DNA of 21,033 nucleotides. Origin: Dehalococcoidia bacterium (GTDB lineage: Bacteria; Chloroflexota; Dehalococcoidia; SM23-28-2; RBG-16-64-32). The stretch covers positions 1 to 21,033 of the forward strand of contig JAUYGU010000070.1 in NCBI GenBank assembly GCA_030690405.1, in the 5' to 3' direction. Each line of letters begins with the position of its first letter. Position 1 is the first letter of the stretch. Under the pieces are notes generated by a model. It searched no databases and was not told where the DNA came from. It saw nothing but the letters and a program-made list of their open reading frames with translations. Both the position numbers and the translations under genes were made by a program. Shown in pieces: positions 7,319 to 15,792 of the stretch.

Positions 7319-8383
7319 GTGCGCGTCCTGTTCGCCTGCAGCGCCAGCCGGGACTACATCCGCAACCGAACGCTCGTGCGCGCTCTACGGCGGCACAACG
7401 AAGTGGAGGTGGTGGCGTCGGCGGCCAGGTCCTACCCACGCAGGCTGGCCGTCGTCTTGCCCCGCGTCCTGACAGCCCGCCGCAGGTTCGACGTTTGTTT
7501 CGCCGGCTTCCTGGGCCAGCCGCTCGTTCCCGTCCTTCGTATGCGCGGCCTCCGACCCGTCATCCTGGACGCCTTCATCTCCATCTACGACACCCTCTGT
7601 CTCGATCGGCGCGCCTTCAGCCCCCGCTCGCCCGTCGGCCGGGCATCCCGCTGGCTGGACACCCTCGCGCTGCGCTGGGCGAGCCTGGTCCTGACGGATA
7701 CCGCCGCCGCCGCCGAATTCATGGCCCAGGAGTTTGGCATCCCTCTCGCCAAGTTCGTGGCCGTCCCCGTCGGGGCGGATGAATCGTTATTCTATCCCCG
7801 GCCGGGCCCCAACGGTCCAGGCATAGACGTGCTCTACGTCTGCACCTACCTCCCCTTGCACGGCGTGCCTGTGGTCGTCGAGGCGGCGAACCTCCTGCGA
7901 GACAGGGAGGGCATCCAGTTAACCATCGTCGGCAAAGGCCCCGAGCGGGCCCGTGCGGAGAGCCTGGCCCGCCACTACGGCCTGACCAACTGCCGGTTCG
8001 TCGACTGGTTGCCCCTGGAGCAGTTGCCGGAGCGGACGGCGGCCTGCCACATCTACCTGGGGGGTCACTTCAGCAGCGACAACGCCAAGGCGCGGCGAGT
8101 CGTCCCCGGCAAGGTCTACCAGGGGCTTGCAATGGCCAGGCCGGTCATCATCGGCGAGTGCGCGGCCAGCGCTGAGTGGTTTCGCCATGGCGAGAGCGCC
8201 TATATGGTGCCGATGGGCGATGCCAGGGCTTTGAGCGTCGCCATCGCCGAGCTGAGCGCATCGCCGGAGCTCCGCGACCGCATCGGCCGGGGCGGGCGCT
8301 CTCTCTATGAGCAGCAGTTCTCAGAGGCCGCGATAGCCTCTCTCCTGGACCAGTGTATCGGAAGGCTGGCGCGTGCTGAGTGA
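7319..8383 (+). CDS. GT4-type (GT-B fold) glycosyltransferase
   Basis: I place the start at GTG 7319, giving 354 residues. From there the protein opens directly with the first Rossmann strand (VRVLFACSASRDYIRNRTL), a GAGG stands 7 nt upstream, and a consensus TATAAT lies between this start and the longer-frame ATG at 7190. The N-terminal half (1-165) is the acceptor domain. The C-terminal half has VLYVCTYLPLHGVPVVVEAA near 171-190, LTIVGKGPE at 201-209, FVDWLP at 227-232, and PGKVYQGLAMARPVI at 263-277, which is the donor-binding region of GT4 enzymes, followed by HGESAYMVPMGD. Such enzymes add a hexose or derivative to a lipid-linked or surface glycan at the cytoplasmic face. The specific sugar is unknown. 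The stop overlaps the downstream GT39-like gene by 11 bp, so the two are probably translationally coupled. Confidence 0.85.
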   Translation: MRVLFACSASRDYIRNRTLVRALRRHNEVEVVASAARSYPRRLAVVLPRVLTARRRFDVCFAGFLGQPLVPVLRMRGLRPVILDAFISIYDTLCLDRRAFSPRSPVGRASRWLDTLALRWASLVLTDTAAAAEFMAQEFGIPLAKFVAVPVGADESLFYPRPGPNGPGIDVLYVCTYLPLHGVPVVVEAANLLRDREGIQLTIVGKGPERARAESLARHYGLTNCRFVDWLPLEQLPERTAACHIYLGGHFSSDNAKARRVVPGKVYQGLAMARPVIIGECAASAEWFRHGESAYMVPMGDARALSVAIAELSASPELRDRIGRGGRSLYEQQFSEAAIASLLDQCIGRLARAE

Positions 8384-9941
8384 AGATGTCGCTGCCCTGA
8401 CGCATCGCTCGCCCGCGACGCTTTCCTTACGAAGCCGGCAGTTCCTCATTATTGGTGCCGCACTGACCGGTATTCTCGCTCTAGGGCTAAGCTTCCGCGC
8501 CGGCGCTCTGGACCTGCCCCTGGACCGTGACGAGGGTTCCTACGCTTACATCGGGGCCAACCTCACGTCAGGAATTGTCCCCTACCGCGATGTGATCGAA
8601 AACAAGCCGCCTGGTATCTATGTCTTCTATGCCTTCGCCACGATTGGCCCCGACAAGGTCACCAGCGTGCGCCTGGCTACCGACGTGCTGTTTGCAGCAT
8701 CGATGCTCCTCGTCTTCGCAATCACAGCCCGCACATACGGCAGGACAGCTGGGCTAGTGGCGGCATTGGCGATGGCGGCGCTGGGGAACTACTACCCCCT
8801 GGAGGCGGCGCGGGCAAACACCGAGCAGATAATGCTCCCCATACTACTGGTGGCCCTCTGGTCTTTCCAGAAGGGACTTGATAAGGGTTCTCTGCGCTGG
8901 CTCGTGCTGAGCGGATTCGCCGGCGGCGCCGCTCTTCTTATGAAGCAGGTCGCTGTTTGGCCGGCCTTGGCACTGCTGGGGTTCCTTGCCCTGCGGGCAA
9001 TCAACCAGAGAAACTGGCGCCGCTCAACGGCGGAGATAGGGGCGATGGCGGCCGGTATCGTCGTACCGCTCCTGGCCACGGCGATCTATTTTGGCGCTCT
9101 GGGTCTACTTGATGACCTATACGATTGGGTTTTTCGCTTGAATTCCCTGCGCATCCGGCAAGATTGGGAGTCCGGACGGGCTCAGCTTGACAACTTCGAC
9201 CCGATTCTAACCCTCTGGACTTACGTCGCTCTCGGCTCGCTCATCTTGTACCCCTTCCTCCCACGTGGGAAACGCGGCTGGCATCTCCTGATCGTGGCCT
9301 GGAGCTTGGCGAACCTGGTTGGGGCTAAGATGGGTTTGCGCGATTTCCCTCATTACTTTGTGCCCGTCCTGCCCGGTATCGCCATTTTGGCCGGAGCATT
9401 CATCTCCTCGGTGTCCCACCGGCTGGCCACGCTGATCAGAGGGGGTCCCTGGCTGCGGCCTGCGCTGGCAATCGGGGTGGGGATGGGGCTGTTCGCCTGG
9501 CAGGCTGATGACTATGTCGATTTCTACTTCGCGAGCACGCCGACCGAGATGACTATAACGGAGTTTGGGGCGCACGGGGAGCAGATTTTCGCACGTAGCG
9601 AGGAGATCGCCTCATACGTTCGTGCCACCACCGAGCCCGAGGACGAGATCCTGGTCTGGGCCGCCGAAGCCCAGATATATTTCCTTTCAGAGAGACGGGC
9701 AGCGACCCGCTACCTCACTATAATTTCAGTGTTTGACATTATCCCTGATGGGGTGGCGACCATCCGGGCGGACCTGTTGACCCGGCGGCCCAAGGTCGTC
9801 GTCACGTACACGGAGGACTCGCCCCCTTACAGGGGGTCTAGAAGCGGCCTGTACGAGTTGCTGGCGGATGAAGGGTACGTCCAGCGGTTTCAAGCCGGCT
9901 GGCTGGCCGTGTACAGGAGGAGCGAGTCGCCCACGCCCTGA
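8373..9941 (+). CDS. GT39/ArnT-like membrane glycosyltransferase
   Basis: This 522-residue protein has many hydrophobic segments. Shortly after the first membrane helix (about 24-44) comes LDRDEGSYAYIG (50-61), the conserved acidic DE pair of the first extracytoplasmic loop. VIENKPPGIYVFYAFA (74-89) follows, a hallmark of the GT39 / PMT_2 superfamily. These GT-C enzymes transfer a sugar from a polyprenyl-phosphate sugar to a lipid, glycan or protein on the outer side of the membrane; the acceptor here is unknown. The C-terminal soluble part (about 395-520) is typical of the family. The start is GTG 8373, with GGAAGG 6 nt upstream and inside the end of the GT4 gene. The gene ends 6 bp from the convergent flippase-like gene. 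It would logically use the product of the DPM1-like enzyme at 4663 (inference). Confidence 0.85.
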   Translation: MLSEDVAALTHRSPATLSLRSRQFLIIGAALTGILALGLSFRAGALDLPLDRDEGSYAYIGANLTSGIVPYRDVIENKPPGIYVFYAFATIGPDKVTSVRLATDVLFAASMLLVFAITARTYGRTAGLVAALAMAALGNYYPLEAARANTEQIMLPILLVALWSFQKGLDKGSLRWLVLSGFAGGAALLMKQVAVWPALALLGFLALRAINQRNWRRSTAEIGAMAAGIVVPLLATAIYFGALGLLDDLYDWVFRLNSLRIRQDWESGRAQLDNFDPILTLWTYVALGSLILYPFLPRGKRGWHLLIVAWSLANLVGAKMGLRDFPHYFVPVLPGIAILAGAFISSVSHRLATLIRGGPWLRPALAIGVGMGLFAWQADDYVDFYFASTPTEMTITEFGAHGEQIFARSEEIASYVRATTEPEDEILVWAAEAQIYFLSERRAATRYLTIISVFDIIPDGVATIRADLLTRRPKVVVTYTEDSPPYRGSRSGLYELLADEGYVQRFQAGWLAVYRRSESPTP

Positions 9942-9947
9942 GCGGGG

Positions 9948-11045
9948 CTAGTGGCGGGCCTTGGTGCTTGCGGTATCGATGGCACTTCGCCTCCGGCCCG
10001 CTCGCCATGGAGTTCGCTGACGCCCGAAGACGGCCGAGCCGACCTCGATGAGGGAGAGGAAAACGGCGTCCGCCAGCACGACCACGACCCTGACCAGTAT
10101 GGCCAGCGAGGCGGCCACGGGGCCCCCAACCACGGGAGTCAGGAACCCGGCCAGCACACCCTCTCGGACGCCCAGGCCGGCGGGGGCAAAGAAGGCGACG
10201 ATCCCGATCACGCCCGCCAAGTTATAGCCTCCCACAAGCAGGGGGAGGTCCCCGGCGTCGATGTCGCCCACGCTCAGCACTATGAGCACGAAGGCGGCGC
10301 CCAGCACGAGGTTCGTCAGGGCGTAGCCCCCGGTGAACAGCGCCGAGGCCCTCAGCCCCAGGCCGGGGTCGTCGGCGACCTTCTGCATCTCCTCGGCGGC
10401 GCTCCGCCAGCGCTCGGGCATGACTCGGGCCAGGTGCTTCAGCGACCAGGCGACGAGCTGGTCCAGGCGGGATATGGCCACCACCACAAACGCAATCGCG
10501 GCCATGAGAAGGGGCACGCCCACGACCGGCCCCGCCGCGGACCAGGCCCACAACCCCAGCCCCAGGGCCACGGCCGAGCCGATCATGAGCGCGAGCTCGT
10601 CCACCAGGCTGGTGGCCAGTATGCGTCGCGGTGTTACTGTCGTGTCCGTGTGGACCACCCTCGCGCCGTAGGACCACACCTTTCCCGGCATATAGCGGGC
10701 CAGCCAGCTTCGGGCAAAGGCGCGCAAGAGGTTTCCCGTGTCCGGCGTGGCCACGTCGCGGCTCAGGTGACCAACGAGTCTGGTCCACAGAAGCGCCACG
10801 CCGAACAGGCCCGGGATCGTCAGCAACAGCCCGCCCACGATGGGCACTATCGAGACGTCCTCGAAAGCGTTGCCCACGGCGTCTAGGTCGCGGAACAGGT
10901 AGGCGATGAACGCCCAGGGGGCCACGAGAAGAAGTATCCGCGCGACGGAACTGAGGCCGATCCTCCGCCACAACTGCGCGGGCCGCCCTGCGCCCCCGAC
11001 CCGCTCGCCCGGCGTCACCGGGTCGGGCTGCCCTTCCGGGTTCAT
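9948..11045 (-). CDS. Flippase-like / lysylphosphatidylglycerol-synthase TM-domain family protein (UPF0104/AglD type)
   Basis: This is a 365-residue, roughly eight-helix membrane protein. Diagnostic elements are WLARYMPGKVWSYGARV near 114-130 and the late motif FFAPAGLGVREGV in the C-terminal third, both typical of the family that includes the membrane part of MprF and the archaeal AglD C-terminus. Members are thought to move lipids or lipid-linked sugars across the membrane, or to support such a step. The fused LPG-synthase catalytic domain of MprF is absent. Its ATG overlaps the TGA of the ABC ATPase gene (ATGA), so it is co-translated with the exporter and probably acts on the same glycan or lipid (inference). 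The basic tail after the last helix is cytoplasmic by the positive-inside rule. Confidence 0.85.
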   Translation of the reverse strand: MNPEGQPDPVTPGERVGGAGRPAQLWRRIGLSSVARILLLVAPWAFIAYLFRDLDAVGNAFEDVSIVPIVGGLLLTIPGLFGVALLWTRLVGHLSRDVATPDTGNLLRAFARSWLARYMPGKVWSYGARVVHTDTTVTPRRILATSLVDELALMIGSAVALGLGLWAWSAAGPVVGVPLLMAAIAFVVVAISRLDQLVAWSLKHLARVMPERWRSAAEEMQKVADDPGLGLRASALFTGGYALTNLVLGAAFVLIVLSVGDIDAGDLPLLVGGYNLAGVIGIVAFFAPAGLGVREGVLAGFLTPVVGGPVAASLAILVRVVVVLADAVFLSLIEVGSAVFGRQRTPWRAGRRRSAIDTASTKARH

Positions 11046-11815
11046 GGGCCGCCGGACGCCATCTCCATGGACGGCGTCACCATCTCCAGATAGCGTTCAG
11101 TGATCTCCTCCGGAGTGCCGTCACCTATCAGGCGGCCGCCCTCCAGCAGGAGAACACGTTCGCAGAACTTCCGGTCCAGCTCCATGCTGTGGGACACAAA
11201 CACGATGGTGATCCCGCGCTGCTTGAACTCGTCCATCTTCGCCAGGCACTTCTCCTGGAATGCGACGTCCCCCACTGCCAAGACCTCATCCACCAGCAGG
11301 ATCTCAGGGTCGCTGTGGATCGCCACGGAGAAGCCCAGCCGCATGTACATGCCGGAGGAGTAGCGCTTCACCGGGGTGTCTATGAAGTCCCACAGTTCGG
11401 CGAACTCTACGATTTCGTCGAACCGCTCGCGTATCTCCTTCCTTGACATCCCCAGGATTATCGCGTTCAGATCGATGTTCTCCCGGCCGGTGAGGTCAGG
11501 GTGGAAGCCGGCCCCTAGCTCGATGAGCGGGGACACACTGCCCATCACCCGCACTTCTCCCTCGCTGGGTGCAGTGACGCCAGCTATGAGCTTGAGTACG
11601 GTACTCTTGCCGCTGCCATTGCGCCCTATGACCCCGTACGTCTCACCATGGCCTATCGAGAACGTGACGTCTCGCAAAGCGTAGAACGCCTCGGACCAGC
11701 CCTCTCCTCGCAGCAGCGCCGGCACAAACTCCCTGAGCGTTCGCCCTTCCGTAAGCTGGAAGCGTTTCGCGACGTTCCTGAACTCTATCTGACCGCCCTC
11801 AGATTCGGTCTGCAA
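11042..11815 (-). CDS. ABC transporter ATPase, Wzt/TagH-like polysaccharide exporter subunit
   Basis: A 257-residue nucleotide-binding subunit. Walker A GRNGSGKS is at 64-71, the signature YSSGM at 152-156, Walker B EILLVDE at 171-177, a D-loop after VLAVGD, and the H-switch His at 209. The GAGFHPDLTGRENI element at 101-114 is typical of the polysaccharide/teichoic-acid exporter subgroup. It would power export of a lipid-linked polymer through the adjacent permease. The chain stops soon after the ATPase domain, so the C-terminal carbohydrate-binding domain of E. coli O9a-type Wzt is absent. That suggests export without terminal-residue recognition, as in TagH-like or group-2 capsule systems. 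The start is TTG 11815, supported by GGAG 7 nt upstream. It overlaps the permease by 17 bp and the flippase-like gene by 4 bp. Confidence 0.9.
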   Translation of the reverse strand: MQTESEGGQIEFRNVAKRFQLTEGRTLREFVPALLRGEGWSEAFYALRDVTFSIGHGETYGVIGRNGSGKSTVLKLIAGVTAPSEGEVRVMGSVSPLIELGAGFHPDLTGRENIDLNAIILGMSRKEIRERFDEIVEFAELWDFIDTPVKRYSSGMYMRLGFSVAIHSDPEILLVDEVLAVGDVAFQEKCLAKMDEFKQRGITIVFVSHSMELDRKFCERVLLLEGGRLIGDGTPEEITERYLEMVTPSMEMASGGP

Positions 11816-12656
11816 AATCAGACTCCATCCTCTTGAAGAGGAAGTACCCTATCAGGAACGTTAGAGCCGCGATCGCCAGGCCCGCGAGGACACGGTCCAG
11901 CCCGGGGTTCATCCCGTCTAGAAGTACGCGCCGGTAAGCGTTAATGAACAGCGAGTTCGGGTTGAGGTCGAACACGATTTTGTATTTGTCGGGAACATAG
12001 CTCACCGGATAGATCACCGGCGTCAGATAGAACCAGAGGGTCAGCGCCACGCCCACCAAGAAACGCACGTCATGGAAGTAGATGTTCAGCGCCGCCAGGG
12101 GGAGGGCGAGACCCAGAGTGAAAACGATGTGGATGAAGAACAGGACCGGCAGCCAGACGACCGTCCACTCCGGAGGATGCCCGAAGTAGACCATCAGGCC
12201 GGCAAGGATTAGAAGCCCGAACGCTAGGTCCACTAGTTTGGTGAACACTGCGGCCGTCGGCAGGATCTCCCGCGGGAAATATACCTTGGTGACGAGGCTG
12301 CCAGCGTTGACCACGCTGTCCGTCGCGGACACCAGGGCGGTCGAGAAGAAGATCCAGGGCAGGAGGCCCACCAGGATGAACAGCGGGTAAGGCACTTCGG
12401 TGCGGACGCGGATGATCATCGAGAAGACGAACGAGAGGATGAGCATCTGGCTCAGGGGGTTCACGAAGGCCCAGGCGTAGCCCAGGATGGACTGCTTGTA
12501 CTGGCCCCGAAGGTGACGCGACGTCATGTGCCAGAGGAGAGTCCGCCGCTGCCAGAAGTCTGCGAAGGCGGCCCAAAGGTCAAAGACCCCGAAGTGGGGC
12601 CTCATTAGGGACTGTCGTCTGGTGACCTGAAGCTGACTCATGACGCGGGGGCGCAT
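11799..12656 (-). CDS. ABC-2 type permease, Wzm/TagG-like polysaccharide exporter subunit
   Basis: This 285-residue protein has about six membrane helices. An amphipathic N-terminus is followed by LLWHMTSRHLRGQYKQSILGY, the interface region that contacts the ATPase. ILVGLLPWIFFSTAL and the conserved VTKVYFPREILP then appear near the middle, and DLNPNSLFINAYRRVLLDG near the C-terminus. All are hallmarks of the ABC-2 polysaccharide/teichoic-acid exporter permeases. It forms the channel for a lipid-linked glycan, energised by the ATPase encoded next. Two ATG starts are possible. The ATG at 12656 has GGAGG only 3 nt upstream, and the ATG at 12641 has no Shine-Dalgarno; I keep the first. It is the first gene of the exporter operon, 118 bp downstream of the amidase gene on the same strand. 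Confidence 0.9.
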   Translation of the reverse strand: MRPRVMSQLQVTRRQSLMRPHFGVFDLWAAFADFWQRRTLLWHMTSRHLRGQYKQSILGYAWAFVNPLSQMLILSFVFSMIIRVRTEVPYPLFILVGLLPWIFFSTALVSATDSVVNAGSLVTKVYFPREILPTAAVFTKLVDLAFGLLILAGLMVYFGHPPEWTVVWLPVLFFIHIVFTLGLALPLAALNIYFHDVRFLVGVALTLWFYLTPVIYPVSYVPDKYKIVFDLNPNSLFINAYRRVLLDGMNPGLDRVLAGLAIAALTFLIGYFLFKRMESDFADRI

Positions 12657-12727
12657 TCGCCTCCGATGTTAATAACGCCCTGGACGGGCCTACGTTTCCC
12701 AATGTTAGTCGCGAGAGGGGTGGTACG

Positions 12728-12746
12728 CAACAAAACGGCACGCCGT
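12728..12746 (-). terminator. Weak intrinsic terminator candidate after the amidase gene
   Basis: On the minus strand, 28 nt after the amidase stop, a short stem ACGG/CCGT closes a 4-nt loop (12735-12746) and is followed directly by TTTTGTTG (12728-12735). The stem is only 4 bp, so read-through into the exporter operon is quite possible. Confidence 0.3.
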
Positions 12747-12774
12747 CATCTCGCACGGGTGCAACGGGCAGCGG

Positions 12775-15774
12775 TCAGACGCTGGGCAGGGGATCGCCGG
12801 TGGGGATGGCGCTCAACACCGAATCGGGCACAAGGTTCAGGTTGCCCCAGAGGAAGCCCATGGCGGTGAAGGTGGCGAGGTCCGGGATATGGCGCTTAAC
12901 GCCACCCTCCATCACGTAGACCTCAGGGCCGCTGCCCTTGACGAGCGAGCCGTTGGGTGGCAGGACGTGCGGGCAGGGGGGGCCGGACAGGGGGCTGCCG
13001 GTGGGGATCCCGTTGAGGAGTGGGGTAGGGATAAGGCGGATGGCATCCGAGCCGTAGCCGCAATCGGTGAGGACGGTAGGGCTGATGACGTGTCGCTTGG
13101 CGCCGCCGCCCATGACGTAGACTTCGGGGCCCGTGCCGCGCAGCAGGTTGCCGTCAGCCAGCGCGTCTAGCAGCGGCTCGCCGGTGGGGATGGAGTTGAG
13201 GGCGGAGTCCGGGATCAGGTTCACATTCCCCCAAAGGAAGCCCTCGGCCTCGAAGGTGACGGGGTTGGGGATATGACGCTTGAGGCCGTCCCGCATCTCG
13301 TAGACCTCAGGGCCGCTGCCCATGACGAGGGAGCCGGAGGGCGGCAGGAGATGCGGGCAGGGCGGACCGGAGAGGGAGCCGCCGGTGGGGATGGTGTTTA
13401 GGCGTGCGTTGGGGATAAGGCGGACGGCGTCCCAGCCGTAGCCGCAGTTGGTGAGGACGGTAGGGCTGATGACGTGTCGCTTGGCGCCGCCGCCCATGAC
13501 GTAGACTTCGGGGCCAGTGCCGCGCAGCAGGTTGCCGTTGGCGAGGGCGTCGAGGAGAGCGTCGCCGGTGGGGATGGTGTTGAGGGCGGAATCGGCGATC
13601 AGGTTCACGTTCCCCCAGAGGAAGCCAGACGCCTCTAAGGTAACCGGGTTCGGGATATGACGCTTGAGGCCTCCTCTCATGACGAAGATCGCCGACCCCG
13701 TCCCCCTGACCAGCGTCCCGTCAGGCGGCAGGAGATGCGGACAGGGCGGACCGGAGAGGGGGCCGCCGGTGGGGATGGCGTTGAGGGAGGAGGTAGCGAT
13801 AAGGCGGACGGCGTCCCAGCCGTAGCCGCAGTCGGTAAGGACGGTGGGGTTGATGACGTGGCGCTTGGCGCCGCCCTCCATGACGTAGACTTCCGGGCCG
13901 CTCCCCTTAAGCAGGTTGCCGTTGGCGAGGGCATCGAGGAGACCTTGGCCGGTGCGGAGGGACCTCAAGAACGAACTCGCCACGAAGTTCACGTCGCCCC
14001 ATAGGAAGCCCTGGGCCTCGAAAGTGACCGGGTTCGGGATGTGCCGCTTGAGGCCTCCGCTCATGACGTAGACCTCAGGGCCGCCGCCCCTGACGAGCGT
14101 CCCATCGCGGAGCGCCGCGGGCGCCGTTCCCGAGAAGCTGCGGGTGTCCTGATAAGCGCCTATCCGGCCCGTCGAGTCTCTGACCCTGACGCGGAAAGTG
14201 TACCTTCCGGCGGCAGCAAAGTAGAGATGGGCCGAAGTCGCTGGCGACCAGGGAGACCAGGCGGGGGCCTTCCGCGAGGTGTAGCCCCGAATGTAGTTGA
14301 CGTCGCCGTCAGCGGCGATCCTGGTCCACCCCTGGAGATAGTACGAGTATTGCAGCGCGCCCGATCCTCCGCTTCCACGCCAGGCGTAGTCGGCTCTGCC
14401 GCTCGACAGCGTCCCTTCCGGAGGCGCAGACGTAATAGACACCGAGGGAGCAGCGGAGCCGGCCAGACGAGCGGCCACGTCGCGCCGAAGTTGAGGCAGC
14501 AGGGCGTAGACGTTCCCGCCCGGGCAGGTCGTCTGGAAGACATCGCGATGGCCTGTCAGGTTCAGAAGGTTGCGATGCCACGTTCCATCGTGGAGGAGGA
14601 GGTCCGAATCCGCCTGCGGGTTGATTCCGTGCTGCTGGCACTCCCAGGTGAGCACGTCCCTCAGGCGGGATACCATCGCCGCGCTCGGCCCCGTTCCCGA
14701 ACATTCGCCGGGCGTACAGAAGGTGCCGAGGAGGGCGATGCCGCTGCTTCCGTAGTTGTAAGCGAGGGCGTGGCCGGCGACGACATCCTGGCTGAGCACC
14801 TCGCGGCCGCCAGGGCCGTCGTAACCCGGCCCGTCGCGGCCGCGCCGGCCCTCATAGGAGTTGCCAAACTTATCGATCAGGCAGTTGTAGCCTATGTCAC
14901 CCCAGCCCAGAGTCCGGGCGTGGTAGGTGTAGACGGCCCTCACCTGCGCCTTGGCGTCCTCGACCGTGGCGTAGCCGTTACTGGTCACGGTGTGGTGCAC
15001 CACAAGTTTCTTGGTGGACACATAAGCGCGAGGCCATATCTCCGTGGTGCCGTCGAAGCGGAGGCGCTCGTCCGCACCCCACTGCTCCCGTCTGAAGGTG
15101 ATGGGCTTTGGGAACCCCAGCGCCGCCGCCGCGGTCGCCTCCAGTCCTGCATCCGCCTCGGCCGCGGAAGCGACCGGCGCAAACCCGCCGCTGTCGGCCT
15201 CTGATGCCCGGTCCAGGACCGGGCCATCGTAGGGATTGAGGACTACCAGCCCCACACGCTCCAGAGTACCCGCCTGGCCGGAGCCCCGAAGTTCACCGAG
15301 AAACTGGACGTACCGCGCGCGGTCGGCCCAGATCAGCGACCCGTAGGTGTCGTATTCGGCCAGGGGGCCGGGCTCCATCTCCACCTGGACGGGCTCCCAG
15401 CCGCTCCAGACGCGGCCGTCTTGCGATGCTCGCATCCAGAAGGCGGTTGAGGCGCCGTCGAGGTTCGAACCAGACCAGAAGAGCCCCGCATAGTTGAACG
15501 GGAAATCGGCCTTGATCGCCGGCGACAGATAGTGGCCCACGTCACGGGCGGCCCCGAGCTGCAGCCCGCTCGCGCCGGAGGTCAAACCGGAGCGGGCGCC
15601 TTGTGGCAACTCGGGCGGGCCCATGTGGAACTCCTGGCGGAGCACCTCTCTGCGAGCGGCCGGCTTTGCTGTCAGATCGACGCCCGGCAGTCCGAGCACG
15701 CCGTAGGCCACGCCTGCCAGGACGCCCCCGCCCGCCACCTGGAGGAACCGGCGCCGCCCAACGCGTTGCTTCAT
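12775..15774 (-). CDS. Tat-exported PGRP/amidase_2 N-acetylmuramoyl-L-alanine amidase with seven C-terminal A/B repeats
   Basis: The 999-residue protein begins with a twin-arginine signal (RRRFLQVAGGG at 7-17, then a hydrophobic stretch to about 30). Residues about 75-185 form a beta-rich domain with WSGW and FWMRASQDGRVWS, as seen ahead of the catalytic domain in actinobacterial secreted amidases. The PGRP/amidase_2 domain spans about 225-435. It starts with RREQWGADE, carries HH at 260-261, Tyr296, His409 in TGHRD and Cys417 in TTCPGG, so all three zinc ligands (one of the two histidines, H409, C417) are present and the enzyme should cleave the MurNAc-L-Ala bond. An Ig/FN3-like segment (about 443-550) follows. 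Seven repeats fill 557-999 in the order ABABABA; the last is cut to 59 residues by the stop. The ATG start is 18 bp downstream of the transglycosylase stop, indicating an operon. A role in cell-wall turnover, or in attacking competitors, remains open. Confidence 0.87.
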   Translation of the reverse strand: MKQRVGRRRFLQVAGGGVLAGVAYGVLGLPGVDLTAKPAARREVLRQEFHMGPPELPQGARSGLTSGASGLQLGAARDVGHYLSPAIKADFPFNYAGLFWSGSNLDGASTAFWMRASQDGRVWSGWEPVQVEMEPGPLAEYDTYGSLIWADRARYVQFLGELRGSGQAGTLERVGLVVLNPYDGPVLDRASEADSGGFAPVASAAEADAGLEATAAAALGFPKPITFRREQWGADERLRFDGTTEIWPRAYVSTKKLVVHHTVTSNGYATVEDAKAQVRAVYTYHARTLGWGDIGYNCLIDKFGNSYEGRRGRDGPGYDGPGGREVLSQDVVAGHALAYNYGSSGIALLGTFCTPGECSGTGPSAAMVSRLRDVLTWECQQHGINPQADSDLLLHDGTWHRNLLNLTGHRDVFQTTCPGGNVYALLPQLRRDVAARLAGSAAPSVSITSAPPEGTLSSGRADYAWRGSGGSGALQYSYYLQGWTRIAADGDVNYIRGYTSRKAPAWSPWSPATSAHLYFAAAGRYTFRVRVRDSTGRIGAYQDTRSFSGTAPAALRDGTLVRGGGPEVYVMSGGLKRHIPNPVTFEAQGFLWGDVNFVASSFLRSLRTGQGLLDALANGNLLKGSGPEVYVMEGGAKRHVINPTVLTDCGYGWDAVRLIATSSLNAIPTGGPLSGPPCPHLLPPDGTLVRGTGSAIFVMRGGLKRHIPNPVTLEASGFLWGNVNLIADSALNTIPTGDALLDALANGNLLRGTGPEVYVMGGGAKRHVISPTVLTNCGYGWDAVRLIPNARLNTIPTGGSLSGPPCPHLLPPSGSLVMGSGPEVYEMRDGLKRHIPNPVTFEAEGFLWGNVNLIPDSALNSIPTGEPLLDALADGNLLRGTGPEVYVMGGGAKRHVISPTVLTDCGYGSDAIRLIPTPLLNGIPTGSPLSGPPCPHVLPPNGSLVKGSGPEVYVMEGGVKRHIPDLATFTAMGFLWGNLNLVPDSVLSAIPTGDPLPSV
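12778..14106 (-). repeat. Seven tandem coding repeats, alternating A (60 aa) and B (68 aa), in the amidase gene
   Basis: Copies on the minus strand are A 14106-13927, B 13926-13723, A 13722-13543, B 13542-13339, A 13338-13159, B 13158-12955 and A 12954-12778. A+B makes a 384-bp unit. Each repeat has the core GSGPEVYVMEGG.KRH, then a helix-like PT/VTFE segment, a W-D/G-V element and a closing IPTG. Type A has GFLWGNVN and ends LLDAL. Type B has DCGYGWDAV and ends GPPCPHLLPP. Thus every B copy carries two cysteines and A copies none. The DNA is nearly identical in places: 13066-13131 matches 13450-13515 base for base at exactly 384 bp. One B copy has W changed to S (GYGSDAI). Confidence 0.95.
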
Positions 15775-15792
15775 GATGACCTACGCCGTATC

